Positions 31,583 to 40,323 are shown, counted from the first letter of the stretch. The stretch is DNA of 64,000 bases from Paenibacillus protaetiae (GCF_004135365.1 NZ_CP035492.1:1178001-1242000), one strand, 5' to 3'. Notes: generated by a model not told the origin, from the letters alone. Program-made: numbers and translations.

Positions 31583-32746
31583 ATGAGCGAACATCAGCAG
31601 CTTTACGATTTTCACCTGTCCGCGGAACAGGAACAGCGCGCATATGAGCTTCACGAGCGCAGTATTGTCATTGATCTTCTTTTTCAAGGCCCGCTGTCTC
31701 CCGGAGTCATTCCGCCGCACATATCCGACCAGCTTAAACAAGAAAGCGAGCCGCTTAAAGACGATCCGCTGGCATACAGCGCATTCCCGGCCAAAAAACT
31801 CCGCCAAATGTCCGTCAGCGGCGAGCTGGAACCGTTCAAGGAGGAATGGTACCGCTCCGGCATTACAGCCGGCAACCGGGAGCTCGATCTGTCAACGCCG
31901 GAAGCTATGATAACAAGCATGGGCGAGATTCAGGAGCAATTCGACCGTTTCGATTGGCTCATCAAAGCGCTCAGCGCCTCCGACATTCGAAGCGCCAAAG
32001 CGCACGGCTTAAAAGCCGGCATCGTTACGGCTCAGGACCCTGCCGGCATCGGCACCAATCTCGAGCTGCTTGAAGCGCTTCACCGCTATGGCCTTCGCGT
32101 TCTCCAGCTTACCTACAACAATCAGAACGCCATTGCTTCCGGCTGTATGGAGCTGGCCAACGGCGGTGTCTCCAACTTCGGCATGACGTTCATCCGCAAG
32201 CTGAATGAGCTGGGCATTGTGGTGGACACAAGCCACTGCGGCAAACAAACGACGCTGGACGCCTGCCGCTTGTCGGACAAGCCCGTTATCGCTTCCCATA
32301 CTGGCGCTGAGGCGATCTACCCGCACCGCCGCTGCAAAAGCGACGAAGAGCTGCGGGCAATCGCCGCTACCGGCGGCGTAATCGGCGTATTTGCGATGCC
32401 GTGGTTTGTCCATGGGGATCCGCAGGCCACAACAATTGACCATGTGCTGGACCATATTGATTACATCGTTTCGCTCGTTGGCACAGACCATGTCGCCATC
32501 GGTACGGATTGGCCGATGAGCGATGTCAGCTGGTCGCTTGTTTACTTTAAAGAGCACATTGCTCCGAAACTTGGTTTTGCCAAAGGCGACGGTCCTTCTA
32601 CCGAACTGATTCACGGATTCGAGCAATACGGCCTGTTCGTGAACTTTACACGCGGGCTTGTTGCACGAGGTTACTCCGACGAACAAGTCAGCAACATCAT
32701 CGGCGGCAACTGGCTGCGGGTATTCGAACAAGTGTGGGGGCGCTAA
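31583..32746 (+). CDS. Peptidase family M19 (renal-dipeptidase-like) protein with altered metal site
   Basis: This 387-residue protein has the M19 membrane-dipeptidase fold; LTYNNQNAIASGCMELANGG and the C-terminal NIIGGNWLRVFEQVW are typical. Two His ligands are kept, in VVDTSHCG and IASHTGAEAIYPHRR, as is the Asp of GTDW. The N-terminal HxD pair is missing (VIDLLFQGP where family members have an IDGHND-like sequence), and the bridging Glu is replaced (TAQDPAG instead of VEGGH). So one metal site is probably lost, and normal dipeptidase activity should not be assumed. It lies 12 bp after the OCD gene and ends 3 bp before the start of the CocE-type gene. Confidence 0.9.
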   Translation: MSEHQQLYDFHLSAEQEQRAYELHERSIVIDLLFQGPLSPGVIPPHISDQLKQESEPLKDDPLAYSAFPAKKLRQMSVSGELEPFKEEWYRSGITAGNRELDLSTPEAMITSMGEIQEQFDRFDWLIKALSASDIRSAKAHGLKAGIVTAQDPAGIGTNLELLEALHRYGLRVLQLTYNNQNAIASGCMELANGGVSNFGMTFIRKLNELGIVVDTSHCGKQTTLDACRLSDKPVIASHTGAEAIYPHRRCKSDEELRAIAATGGVIGVFAMPWFVHGDPQATTIDHVLDHIDYIVSLVGTDHVAIGTDWPMSDVSWSLVYFKEHIAPKLGFAKGDGPSTELIHGFEQYGLFVNFTRGLVARGYSDEQVSNIIGGNWLRVFEQVWGR

Positions 32747-32748
32747 AG

Positions 32749-34839
32749 ATGACAACTTACTATTTGTATTGCGCGGGTGTGTACGAGGGTACAATCCGTT
32801 TTACAGAAAACGCGGTGATGCACGCCAAAGTGGATGCCAGACGCCGTACGCAAATGCAGGAAAATGTGCTGGACAGCAAGGCAAAATACGTCCTTCCGCT
32901 GGAAAAAATACGTGCAGCGCTCCCTTTATACCGTAAAACAGAATGGACCGGACAACGCGTGACAGTCGAAAACGGCGAGACCTATCACCGCCATACGGTA
33001 TTTGAAGACGGAGGCCGTGTCTCTCAAGTGTGGGCGAAACGCGGCGACACGGCAGTCGATATCGTAACGCTGGACGGAGAAGTCATCGCCTTTTTATGCC
33101 CGAACCGGTATGGCATGGAGCTGCTTGTCCTTGAGGGCATGGAGAAGCTGACGCCGCTTGCCGGGTATGCGGACGCTAAGCTGTCCCGCCCGGATTACGG
33201 TGTCAATGATCTTGGCACTTTCCTTGTTCCGATGCGGGATGGCGTCAAGCTGGCGACAGATGTATACCTCCCGGAAGGCATCAAGCCGGGGACCCGCCTG
33301 CCGACGATTCTGGTCCGGACCTGCTATGACCGGAACGGCCGCAAGGAAAGTTTTATGCGATGGGCAAACAAAGGTTACGCGGTCGTGAATCAGGACGTGC
33401 GCGGCCGGGCGGATTCGGAAGGCGAGCTGATCCCGTTTTATTACGAACGCGAGGACGGCAGCGATACGATTGACTGGATTATTAGCCAGGATTGGTCAAA
33501 CGGCGATGTTGGCATGTGGGGCGCTTCTTACCTCGGTTATGTCGTTATGGCAGCTTCCACCAGCGGCCACCCGAATTTAAAAGCCGTCGTCAACGAAGTG
33601 AACGTCGGCTCTCCTTTTGTCGATACGGTACGCCGCGGCGGAACCGTATGCTCATGGCCGCTCCTATGCTGGACGCTGGCGCAGTCGGTTGGCACCCGGA
33701 CGGACTTTGATATATTCGGCGGCATTACGGTAGATCCGGCCAAAGCTGTCGATGCCCGGCCCATCCGGGACATTCCGCAGCAAATGATCGGCAGAAGCTC
33801 CGGGCCATGGGATTTATGGAGCGAACATCCGGAATATGATTCGTACTGGAGCAACTGTACGCATTCGGAGCGTGCGCATCAGATCAAGGCGCCGATGTTT
33901 GTCATCTCCGGCTGGTATGACGGCGACAGCGCCGGTGTCTCGGAAACGTGGCGGCTGCTTACGGAACATGATGTTCCGAACCGTAAAATCTGGCTTGGGC
34001 CATGGGAGCACGGCCCCAACCGGGCACGCGACCTGCATGGCGTCGCCTTCGGCGAAGACGCCGTTGTGTATGATTACGATATAAACGTGCTTCGCTGGTT
34101 CGATCATTTCCTGAAAGGGATCGACAATGGCATCGAACGGGAACCAAGAGCCAGCTATTATGTTGTTGGGGAGAACAAGTGGCGGACTTCCAGCGACTGG
34201 ACGCCGGCGGAGTCGGTGGTGACACCGTTTTATTTGGGCAGCGGCGGACGCGCAAACTCTGCATTTGGCGATGGGACGTTGTCCTCTTCCCTCCCAGTCC
34301 GGACGGAGCCGGATATATATGTGTATAATCCATCCGATCCGGTGGCGGACTCCGGCGAACGGATACCGGAAAACCGCCGCGCCATCGAGCTTCGGCAGGA
34401 TGTGCTCTGTTATACAAGCGATAAGCTGGACCGCAGCCTGGACATTGCCGGCGAGCTTTCGGCTGTGCTGTATGCTGCCAGCTCCGCGGTTGACACCGAT
34501 TGGGTTGTCGCCCTTAGCGATGTGGATGAAGCGGATAATTCGATATTGCTGTCGAGCTATATTATCCGCGCCAAATACCGCCTGGGGTATGACAAGCCGG
34601 AGCTGCTGACGCCGGACAAGGCGGAACGGTTCGACATCTTTATGCCGAATATCGCCCACCGTTTTGCCGCAGGCCACAGGATCCGCTTCTCGGTTACATC
34701 GTCCAGCAAATTTGTCGCATTTCCAAATTCCAATACGGGGCTTAACCCGTACGACGATCCGGAACCTGTACCGGCGACGCAAACGATCTACCATTCCGAG
34801 CAGTATCCAAGCTGCGTGCTCCTCCCCGTGCTACAGTAA
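32749..34839 (+). CDS. CocE/NonD family hydrolase with extra N-terminal domain
   Basis: This is an alpha/beta hydrolase of the S15/CocE family, about 696 residues. The hydrolase part starts near residue 160 (TFLVPMRDGVKLATDVYLPEG). The catalytic Ser is in MWGASYLGYV, the Asp probably in SGWYDGDSAG and the His in PWEHGP. The C-terminal jelly-roll domain (PEDLxFxSxPL type) of X-Pro peptidases and cocaine esterase is present after about 520. The first 150 residues (TTYYLYCAGVYEGTIRFTEN) are not part of a standard CocE and I do not recognise them. No signal peptide is seen. Third gene of the OCD-M19 unit; it probably hydrolyses an acyl or peptide ester or amide. Confidence 0.88.
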   Translation: MTTYYLYCAGVYEGTIRFTENAVMHAKVDARRRTQMQENVLDSKAKYVLPLEKIRAALPLYRKTEWTGQRVTVENGETYHRHTVFEDGGRVSQVWAKRGDTAVDIVTLDGEVIAFLCPNRYGMELLVLEGMEKLTPLAGYADAKLSRPDYGVNDLGTFLVPMRDGVKLATDVYLPEGIKPGTRLPTILVRTCYDRNGRKESFMRWANKGYAVVNQDVRGRADSEGELIPFYYEREDGSDTIDWIISQDWSNGDVGMWGASYLGYVVMAASTSGHPNLKAVVNEVNVGSPFVDTVRRGGTVCSWPLLCWTLAQSVGTRTDFDIFGGITVDPAKAVDARPIRDIPQQMIGRSSGPWDLWSEHPEYDSYWSNCTHSERAHQIKAPMFVISGWYDGDSAGVSETWRLLTEHDVPNRKIWLGPWEHGPNRARDLHGVAFGEDAVVYDYDINVLRWFDHFLKGIDNGIEREPRASYYVVGENKWRTSSDWTPAESVVTPFYLGSGGRANSAFGDGTLSSSLPVRTEPDIYVYNPSDPVADSGERIPENRRAIELRQDVLCYTSDKLDRSLDIAGELSAVLYAASSAVDTDWVVALSDVDEADNSILLSSYIIRAKYRLGYDKPELLTPDKAERFDIFMPNIAHRFAAGHRIRFSVTSSSKFVAFPNSNTGLNPYDDPEPVPATQTIYHSEQYPSCVLLPVLQ

Positions 34840-34917
34840 ATAAGCGCAAGCGCTTATACCTTGAAGCGCCTGCTTGGGTGAGACGACTCGCTGAAAGTAT
34901 ATATCGTTCTGCACAAC

Positions 34918-34959
34918 AGAAATGGCAGTGTCAGGGATATGCCCTGCACCGCCATTTCT
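34918..34959 (+). terminator. Hairpin after the CocE operon
   Basis: AGAAATGGC pairs with GCCATTTCT, and an inner AGGG/CCCT helix extends it. The T-rich tail is poor, so termination strength is uncertain. It lies between the operon and the convergent siderophore permease gene and may serve both. Confidence 0.5.
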
Positions 34960-35021
34960 AATTATGGGTAAAGAAAACAGCCGATCTCGCGTTCATCTCC
35001 ACTCGCTGCCGATGTACCCGC

Positions 35022-36029
35022 CTACTTGCGCAGCAGCAAGTACAAGAAATACGGGCCGCCAATAAGCGCAACCATGATGCCTGCCGGAATGCCTGACGGA
35101 TCAACAAGATGACGTCCGACCGTATCCGCGAGCAAAAGCAGCCAGCCGCCCATCAGCACCGCAAGCGGCACATAAAACTGGTGGCGCCGCCCGACAATCG
35201 CCTTGGCGATATGCGGAGCCATAAGCCCGACAAAAGCGATGCCGCCTGTAACCGACACGGCTGCCGCGGCAAGCGCAACGGCAGAGCCAAGCAGCAGCAG
35301 CCGGTCCCGGTTCACGGAGACGCCGGCTCCGATGGCGATGGATTCGTCCATAGCCAGCAGATTCAGCACGTTGGATTTGTACAGCACATACGGCAATAAG
35401 ATAACAAGCCAAGGAAGTACGGCCCACACAAACGGCCAGTCCGCTCCCCAGATGGTTCCGGCCAGCCACTGAGCTATAAAATCAACTTTTCTGTAATCCG
35501 TTGAGGAAATGAGAACGACCATTAACCCGTTCAGTGCCAGTGCAAAGCCTACCCCAACAAGCACAAGCTTTACCGGCTTCAGCCCTGTTGATCGGGAATA
35601 GGAAAACAAATAAATAACAGCCGCTGTAATAAGCGCGCCAACAAACGCCACAATCGGAAGTACGTACGCAAAATTTCTTGGATCTAAAGGAAAATAGAGA
35701 AAAAAGACGGAAATCGCTACACCAGCGCCTGCATTGATGCCGATGATACCGGGATCGGCCAAATCGTTGCGGGTAATTCCCTGCAGAATGGAGCCGGACA
35801 AGGCCAGCGCCATACCGGCCAGAAGCGTAATGACCACCCGCGGCAGACGAATGGAGAACAGCAGCAGGTTTTCTTTGGATGTTCCGTGGCCAAACAACGT
35901 AACCAGCAAGCGATCCAGTGAAAAAGAACCCGAACCAAGCCTCGTGCCGATGACAAATGTCGCCGCAATAAGGATGAGCATCGTTACGCAAACGATGATC
36001 TGCTTGCGAATTTTGGCAGCCGTAATCAT
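35022..36029 (-). CDS. Iron-siderophore ABC transporter permease (FecCD family, second subunit)
   Basis: This is an integral membrane permease of the BtuC/FecCD family, 335 residues with about ten helices. Typical segments are LAGMALALSGSILQGITRNDLADPGIIGINAGAG and GGIAFVGLMAPHIAKAIVG. It pairs with the permease encoded directly upstream (4-bp overlap, ATGA) to form the transmembrane dimer. No ATPase gene lies in the cluster, which resembles the B. subtilis feuABC arrangement, where a shared ATPase (YusV) is encoded elsewhere. It should be iron-repressed through the Fur box before the binding-protein gene. Confidence 0.95.
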   Translation of the reverse strand: MITAAKIRKQIIVCVTMLILIAATFVIGTRLGSGSFSLDRLLVTLFGHGTSKENLLLFSIRLPRVVITLLAGMALALSGSILQGITRNDLADPGIIGINAGAGVAISVFFLYFPLDPRNFAYVLPIVAFVGALITAAVIYLFSYSRSTGLKPVKLVLVGVGFALALNGLMVVLISSTDYRKVDFIAQWLAGTIWGADWPFVWAVLPWLVILLPYVLYKSNVLNLLAMDESIAIGAGVSVNRDRLLLLGSAVALAAAAVSVTGGIAFVGLMAPHIAKAIVGRRHQFYVPLAVLMGGWLLLLADTVGRHLVDPSGIPAGIMVALIGGPYFLYLLLRK

Positions 36030-37030
36030 GACAGCGACTTCACTCCTTTACGAACAACAACTAAGAAGAACGGAAGTCCAAGCACTGCAATAATGGCGAC
36101 AACCGGCGTTTCAAAAGGAGCAAATAGCGTTCTCCCGATCGTATCTGCCAAAAGCATCAGCACGGCCCCCCAAACGGCCGACATCGGAATAACGCTGCGG
36201 TAATCGGTCCCAAACATCGCTCGGACCATATGCGGAATCATCAGCCCGATAAACGCCATATTGCCAACAAGCGCAACAGCCGCTCCTGCCAGCAAAATGA
36301 TCACCACATATAAAACCGATTTGATATAGGACGTCCGTATGCCAAGGCCAACGGCGGAATCTTCATTTAAGCTTAAGATGGTCAGCTGTTTGGATAAAGC
36401 AAGCGCAACAAGAAGCGAAACTACAATAAACGGGCTAATCGCCTGTACCTGCCCCCAAGTCGTGCCGATTAAGCCGCCTGAGGTCCACATCGTTACGTTT
36501 TTGGACGTTTTGGTCAATAAGCCGATGCCGTCCGACGCTGCATATAAAAATGCGGACACGGCCGAACCGGCGAGTACAATTCGAAACGGCGACATGCCGC
36601 CTCTTCGCAAAGCGCCAATCCCAATGACAAGGAACATGCCTAACGCCGCCCCGGCAAAACATACCAGCATAATGCCAAAATAGTTAATGGCTGAAAAAAC
36701 AGCAACTGCGACGGCAAGCGCCGCATTGGCGCCAGCTGTCAATCCAAGCAGTCCAGGATCAGAAAGCGGATTACGGGTCAGGCCTTGCATAATGGCTCCA
36801 GACATTGCAAGTGCCGCTCCAACAAGAACAGCCGCCACTTCACGCGGATACCGAATTTCGCGGAGCATTGCAATTTTATCTTCCCCGCCTCCCCTGTTAA
36901 CCAGCACAAGCCACAGCTCACGCAGGGAGACGTCCTTGGCGCCTAGAAACATGGCAAGCGCAAACATAATGACAAGCGCCGCTAAGCTGCATACCCATTT
37001 GACAGCAAATAACCGCCGACCGCCACGCAT
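36026..37030 (-). CDS. Iron-siderophore ABC transporter permease (FecCD family, first subunit)
   Basis: This 334-residue FecCD-type membrane permease has family motifs AMSGAIMQGLTRNPLSDPGLLGLTAGAN and LVGNMAFIGLMIPHMVRAMFG. It begins MRGGRRLFAVKWVC with an AAAGGAGGAATAACGTC-type ribosome site. A hairpin with two alternative foldings lies between it and the upstream binding-protein gene, so the permeases may be made at a lower level than the lipoprotein. It shares the operon with the second permease. Confidence 0.95.
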   Translation of the reverse strand: MRGGRRLFAVKWVCSLAALVIMFALAMFLGAKDVSLRELWLVLVNRGGGEDKIAMLREIRYPREVAAVLVGAALAMSGAIMQGLTRNPLSDPGLLGLTAGANAALAVAVAVFSAINYFGIMLVCFAGAALGMFLVIGIGALRRGGMSPFRIVLAGSAVSAFLYAASDGIGLLTKTSKNVTMWTSGGLIGTTWGQVQAISPFIVVSLLVALALSKQLTILSLNEDSAVGLGIRTSYIKSVLYVVIILLAGAAVALVGNMAFIGLMIPHMVRAMFGTDYRSVIPMSAVWGAVLMLLADTIGRTLFAPFETPVVAIIAVLGLPFFLVVVRKGVKSLS

Positions 37031-37045
37031 GACGTTATTCCTCCT

Positions 37046-37113
37046 TTAACGAATAAAAGGCGCGAAGAAAGCCGAGAGCGCCTTTGCGTAAGCTCAGGCT
37101 TCTCGGCCTTTTT
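37046..37113 (-). terminator. Intercistronic hairpin (two alternative folds) in the siderophore operon
   Basis: On the minus strand, AAAGGCGC can pair with GCGCCTTT (terminator-like, followed by TATT). Alternatively an upstream AAAGGCCGAGA can pair with TCTCGGCTTT, which lies in the loop of the first hairpin. The two folds compete. This may be simple partial termination after the abundant binding-protein gene. Confidence 0.55.
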
Positions 37114-37121
37114 CACGAGTA

Positions 37122-38099
37122 TTATTTCAGTAGAGCTTCTTTAAACAAGGTAAGCAGATGTTCAAGTGTAATCGGATCACTGTACGTGTAATCATCCGTT
37201 TCGATCTCAATGACATGATTGTTTTTGACTGCAGGAATTTTCTTCCACGTTTCCGATTGCATGAACGAGTTGTCGCCTTTGGAGCTTCTGCTCAGCACGA
37301 TGTAATCGCCGGCATAATCGCTAAGCACTTCAGGAGACATCGTGTAGTAACCTGGACCAAGCGCGTCGGCTTTTACTTTTTCCGGCATGTTGAGCTTCAT
37401 CGCCTGATAGAGCACTTCCGTACCGCGTGCCCATGCGTTTCCAAATACGTAAAATTCTTTGGAATCGGTCTCGAATACGGAAACCGTTGCATTCTCACCG
37501 ATTTTCGCTTTCACTTCTTTGCCTGCTTCTTCCGCACGTTTGGTGAAGTCATCCGCCCATGCCTGCGCTTCCTGCTGCTTATTCAGCAGCTTGCCGATTT
37601 CAATCTGCTGGGTCAAATAATCCAATTTGCCCCAGGTGTAGGCAACGGTAGGCGCAATTTCTTTCAGTTTGTCGATATTTTTGCTGCTTGCGTCAGCGAT
37701 AATCAAATCCGGGTCAAGCTCCACAATTTTCTCCATATTGTCGTCGGAAACGACCGGGATGTCTTTCACCTTATCTTTAAAAAGACTGCTTTTCGCTGCC
37801 CACTCGTCTATGCCTACAAGCGTTCCGTCCAGCGCAAGCACGTTAGGCGCATTGGTGAGCGCAACAATACGCTTCGGATTAGCCGGAACCTCAACCGGAC
37901 CAAGTTCGGATTGATACGTTACTGTACCGTTATCGGAACCGGAATCGGTTGGTGCGGCCGATGGCTCGCTTGAACTCGCGTTTGCGCTTGGAGACGCTGG
38001 AGACGCAGCTTCATTGTTTTTCGAAGCGTTGTTGCCGCAGGCGCTGATTACAATCAGACACAACATCAGAATGACTGGCAAGAACATTTTTTTATGCAT
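37122..38099 (-). CDS. Iron-siderophore ABC transporter substrate-binding lipoprotein
   Basis: This 325-residue class-III (BtuF/FhuD-like) binding protein captures ferric siderophore outside the membrane. It has a lipoprotein signal peptide (MHKKMFLPVILMLCLIVISACG, lipobox ISAC with the Cys near residue 21), a Ser/Ala-rich linker, then YQSELGPVEVPANPKRIVAL, DPDLIIADASS and the long connecting helix. An AAGGGG site lies 7 nt before the ATG. A Fur-box promoter lies just upstream. Gene order (binding protein, permease, permease, no ATPase) is like feuABC, but siderophore specificity cannot be told. Confidence 0.93.
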   Translation of the reverse strand: MHKKMFLPVILMLCLIVISACGNNASKNNEAASPASPSANASSSEPSAAPTDSGSDNGTVTYQSELGPVEVPANPKRIVALTNAPNVLALDGTLVGIDEWAAKSSLFKDKVKDIPVVSDDNMEKIVELDPDLIIADASSKNIDKLKEIAPTVAYTWGKLDYLTQQIEIGKLLNKQQEAQAWADDFTKRAEEAGKEVKAKIGENATVSVFETDSKEFYVFGNAWARGTEVLYQAMKLNMPEKVKADALGPGYYTMSPEVLSDYAGDYIVLSRSSKGDNSFMQSETWKKIPAVKNNHVIEIETDDYTYSDPITLEHLLTLFKEALLK

Positions 38100-38119
38100 C
38101 TTTAAACCCCTTTTTTATT

Positions 38120-38148
38120 ATGATATTGATTCTCAATTTCATATACAA
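38120..38148 (-). promoter_or_regulatory. Fur-box-overlapped promoter of the siderophore operon
   Basis: The 19-mer at 38122-38140 (GAAATTGAGAATCAATATC on the minus strand) matches 15 of 19 positions of the classical Fur box. It overlaps a candidate promoter with -35 TTGTAT (38143-38148), a 17-nt spacer and -10 TATCAT (38120-38125). Iron-dependent repression by Fur is expected. Confidence 0.8.
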
Positions 38149-38253
38149 AAATAATATATCGGGATGCCGCTTATTGTCAACGAGAAATACGTTTCCCCCC
38201 GCATAACCGCAAGCGGAGAAACGTGCATCATTCATTGTAAGCTGTCCTTTTAC

Positions 38254-38291
38254 TAAAAGAAGGCACCCTGCCATTAAACTGGAGGATGCCT
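38254..38291 (-). terminator. Terminator after the YVTN-propeller remnant
   Basis: AGGCATCCT pairs with AGGGTGCCT (one G-T pair), followed by TTCTTTT on the minus strand, 14 nt after the remnant's stop codon. Confidence 0.7.
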
Positions 38292-38304
38292 CGATTCCGA
38301 ACCT

Positions 38305-38530
38305 TTACGATGCAGGCGCATAATGGATGGCAACATCATACGGCACGGAAGCTACGCTGATGGTCGTAAGGACCGTTCGTCAAGCCGTCGTACGTAAGCA
38401 GATTATTATCCGTTCCGCGATTCGTCACATAGATCCGGTCTGTTGCCCGGTTCGCTGCAACACCAACCGGTAAAGTGCCGACTGTCAGCGTATCCACCGC
38501 CGTATTGGTTTCTCCGTCCCTCGTTTTCAT
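38305..38530 (-). pseudogene. Remnant of a YVTN beta-propeller protein
   Basis: Only the last one and a half blades of a YVTN propeller remain. One frame reads DGETNTAVDTLTVGTLPVGV, then DRIYVTNRGTDNNLLTYDGLTN. A shift near 38365 (a 2-nt loss is the simplest repair) then gives TVLTTISVASVPYDVAIHYA and a stop at 38305. The sequence is like the C-terminal blades of the collagen/YVTN protein 2-3 kb away. No start region or collagen part is present. It is a truncated, frameshifted paralogue with its terminator still in place. Confidence 0.75.
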
Positions 38531-38762
38531 TCATAGTCTTTTGCCACAAATACGTTCATGCCTATCGGAAGCAGCTGCTTGAATGGAGGAACGGGTCGCG
38601 CTGGCCGCTTCTGGGTGAAATGGTAAAACGGCGAATACCCGGCACAATTCGGAACAATTGCATCCAACACGGCATAAAACGATTCGCCAAGAATAGGGTA
38701 AATCAACTGCTTCATGCATGTCCGTATGTGCTTTTATATGATTTGGAATGGAGGATGCAGCG

Positions 38763-39395
38763 ATGGCTACGAGAGAACAAACGATCTTTCAAGCATCGGG
38801 CAACAAATTGATTACGCAGGACCGGGACGTGTATATGGCGGCCAAATGGGAAGAACCTCTCATTCTTATTCTGGACAATGTCCTGAGCGCGGAGGAATGC
38901 GATATTCTAATCGCCATGGCGAAGGACCGGATGCAGCGTGCTAGAATTGGCGTATCCCGTGTTGTCAGCGAGGTCCGGACGAGCAGCAGCATGTTTTTCG
39001 AAGAAGGCGAAAACGAGTGGATTAGACGGATTGAAGCAAGAGCCGCAGAACTTATGAGCATACCGCTGCAGCACGCAGAGCCGTTGCAGATTTTGCATTA
39101 CCGGGCAGGGGAACAATATCAGCCTCATTTTGACTATTTCAGCAATGGCAGCGCCGACAATCGCATCAGCACTTTGATTATGTATTTGAATGATGTGGAA
39201 GAAGGCGGCGAAACGTATTTCCCTTCGCTGGGCCTCTCGGTTATGCCGCGTAAAGGCAGTGCCGTTTACTTTGAATACTTTTACAAGGACAGCCGGCTGA
39301 ATGAGCTTACTTTGCATGCCGGCGTTCCGGTTGTAAGCGGAGAGAAGTGGGTCGCAACCCAATGGATGAGGAGACAGGTCCAGCGGCATTCGTAA
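38763..39395 (+). CDS. Prolyl 4-hydroxylase-like 2-oxoglutarate/Fe(II) oxygenase
   Basis: This 210-residue enzyme is of the bacterial prolyl 4-hydroxylase type, using Fe(II), 2-oxoglutarate and O2. The iron triad is visible as His and Asp in PHFDYFSNG and His in LTLHAGVPV. The 2-oxoglutarate-binding Lys is in SGEKWVATQWMR, and RISTLIMYLNDVEEGGETYFP is the family signature. The well-studied Bacillus anthracis homologue hydroxylates Gly-X-Pro collagen-like peptides. GGAGG 8 nt before the ATG at 38763 sets the start. The gene lies 1.2 kb from a collagen-stalk gene and about 20 kb from another, which makes their stalks the likely substrates (inference). Confidence 0.93.
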   Translation: MATREQTIFQASGNKLITQDRDVYMAAKWEEPLILILDNVLSAEECDILIAMAKDRMQRARIGVSRVVSEVRTSSSMFFEEGENEWIRRIEARAAELMSIPLQHAEPLQILHYRAGEQYQPHFDYFSNGSADNRISTLIMYLNDVEEGGETYFPSLGLSVMPRKGSAVYFEYFYKDSRLNELTLHAGVPVVSGEKWVATQWMRRQVQRHS

Positions 39396-39402
39396 TCATG
39401 CG

Positions 39403-39450
39403 AACAAGCCGGACACTCCTTGAAAGGTTAATCGCGGGTCCGGCTTGTTT
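39403..39450 (+). terminator. Intrinsic terminator of the prolyl hydroxylase gene
   Basis: AACAAGCCGGAC pairs with GTCCGGCTTGTT, ending in TTT. Confidence 0.85.
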
Positions 39451-39507
39451 ATCCTTCTCCCTGCTCCCCGATTCGGATCGCATCCAATAAAAGCCTGCCT
39501 ACCAAGA

Positions 39508-40323
39508 CTACATGCTGCTAATGTTCAGACGATTGCCGTCCGGATCATACAGATGGAAGCTAACCATTCCCCTTGTGACATATCCGCCGATATCCGACGT
39601 TTCAACCCCGCTGTCCAATAAAAAGGTTTGATAGTTGAAAAAATCGCTGCGCTCGGCTACCCAGCATACCGGCTGAACTTGGCCGTCTGCTTTACCGGTG
39701 TAAGCATTCTCCGGAAGCTGCTCCAGCACCCATAACGATTTGTCGCCTGGCCGGCGATTTAGCCCAAGGCTCATAAGAGCATAGCCGTCCTTGCTCCAAT
39801 CATTTTCCAGGTCCATACCGAGCCAGTTGCGGTACCATTGGACGGACTTGCCCAGGTCGCTGACGCCTATCCGGAGCCATGACGGAGCGAACCCTTCCTG
39901 AATCCGTTTATCTTCCTGGGCGGTGAACCGGATGCCTTCTCCTGTCGCCCAGAAGTCAAAATAGTCCGTCTCTCCAGGTCCCCTGTACAACTCCGTTACC
40001 CGGACGCCGTCCGATTGGCAGCGGTTGTGAAACTGCTGAAGATCAGCCACTCTCCAGCATAAACGGATGTTGGATTCGACCGTTCCGCGCTCGGCATAAT
40101 GATGGGGCAATCGTTCATTGGATAAGCTTGAGATAAGCCAGGTTCCCGCATTCATCCGAGTCATTTTGCCATGTGTACACCTCGGATCAGGCTTCCAGCT
40201 TTCCTTCTGCTGAACCTCCCATCCCATATACGTCTCATACCAGCGGATAGCTTCTTCGTGATTATCCCAAAGCACATCTACCATTTGTCCATCAAAATAT
40301 AATTTCGGCACATTCATGTTCAT
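39508..40323 (-). CDS. VOC (glyoxalase/bleomycin resistance) superfamily protein with two domains
   Basis: About 271 residues hold two vicinal-oxygen-chelate domains: the first at about 5-120 (YFDGQMVDVLWDNHEEAIRWYETYMGW), the second at about 130-265 (WLRIGVSDLGKSVQWYRNWLGM, ending SFHLYDPDGNRLNISSM). Members include glyoxalases, dioxygenases and antibiotic-binding proteins, and the substrate here is unknown. GGGAG 9 nt before the ATG at 40323 and the start of the conserved domain set the start. It stands alone between the prolyl hydroxylase and collagen genes. Confidence 0.85.
   Translation of the reverse strand: MNMNVPKLYFDGQMVDVLWDNHEEAIRWYETYMGWEVQQKESWKPDPRCTHGKMTRMNAGTWLISSLSNERLPHHYAERGTVESNIRLCWRVADLQQFHNRCQSDGVRVTELYRGPGETDYFDFWATGEGIRFTAQEDKRIQEGFAPSWLRIGVSDLGKSVQWYRNWLGMDLENDWSKDGYALMSLGLNRRPGDKSLWVLEQLPENAYTGKADGQVQPVCWVAERSDFFNYQTFLLDSGVETSDIGGYVTRGMVSFHLYDPDGNRLNISSM

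Noticed and set aside
38527-38719. Short minus-strand open frame of about 62 residues next to the YVTN remnant
   Set aside because: It has no ribosome site or recognisable domain and may be chance or debris of the deleted gene.
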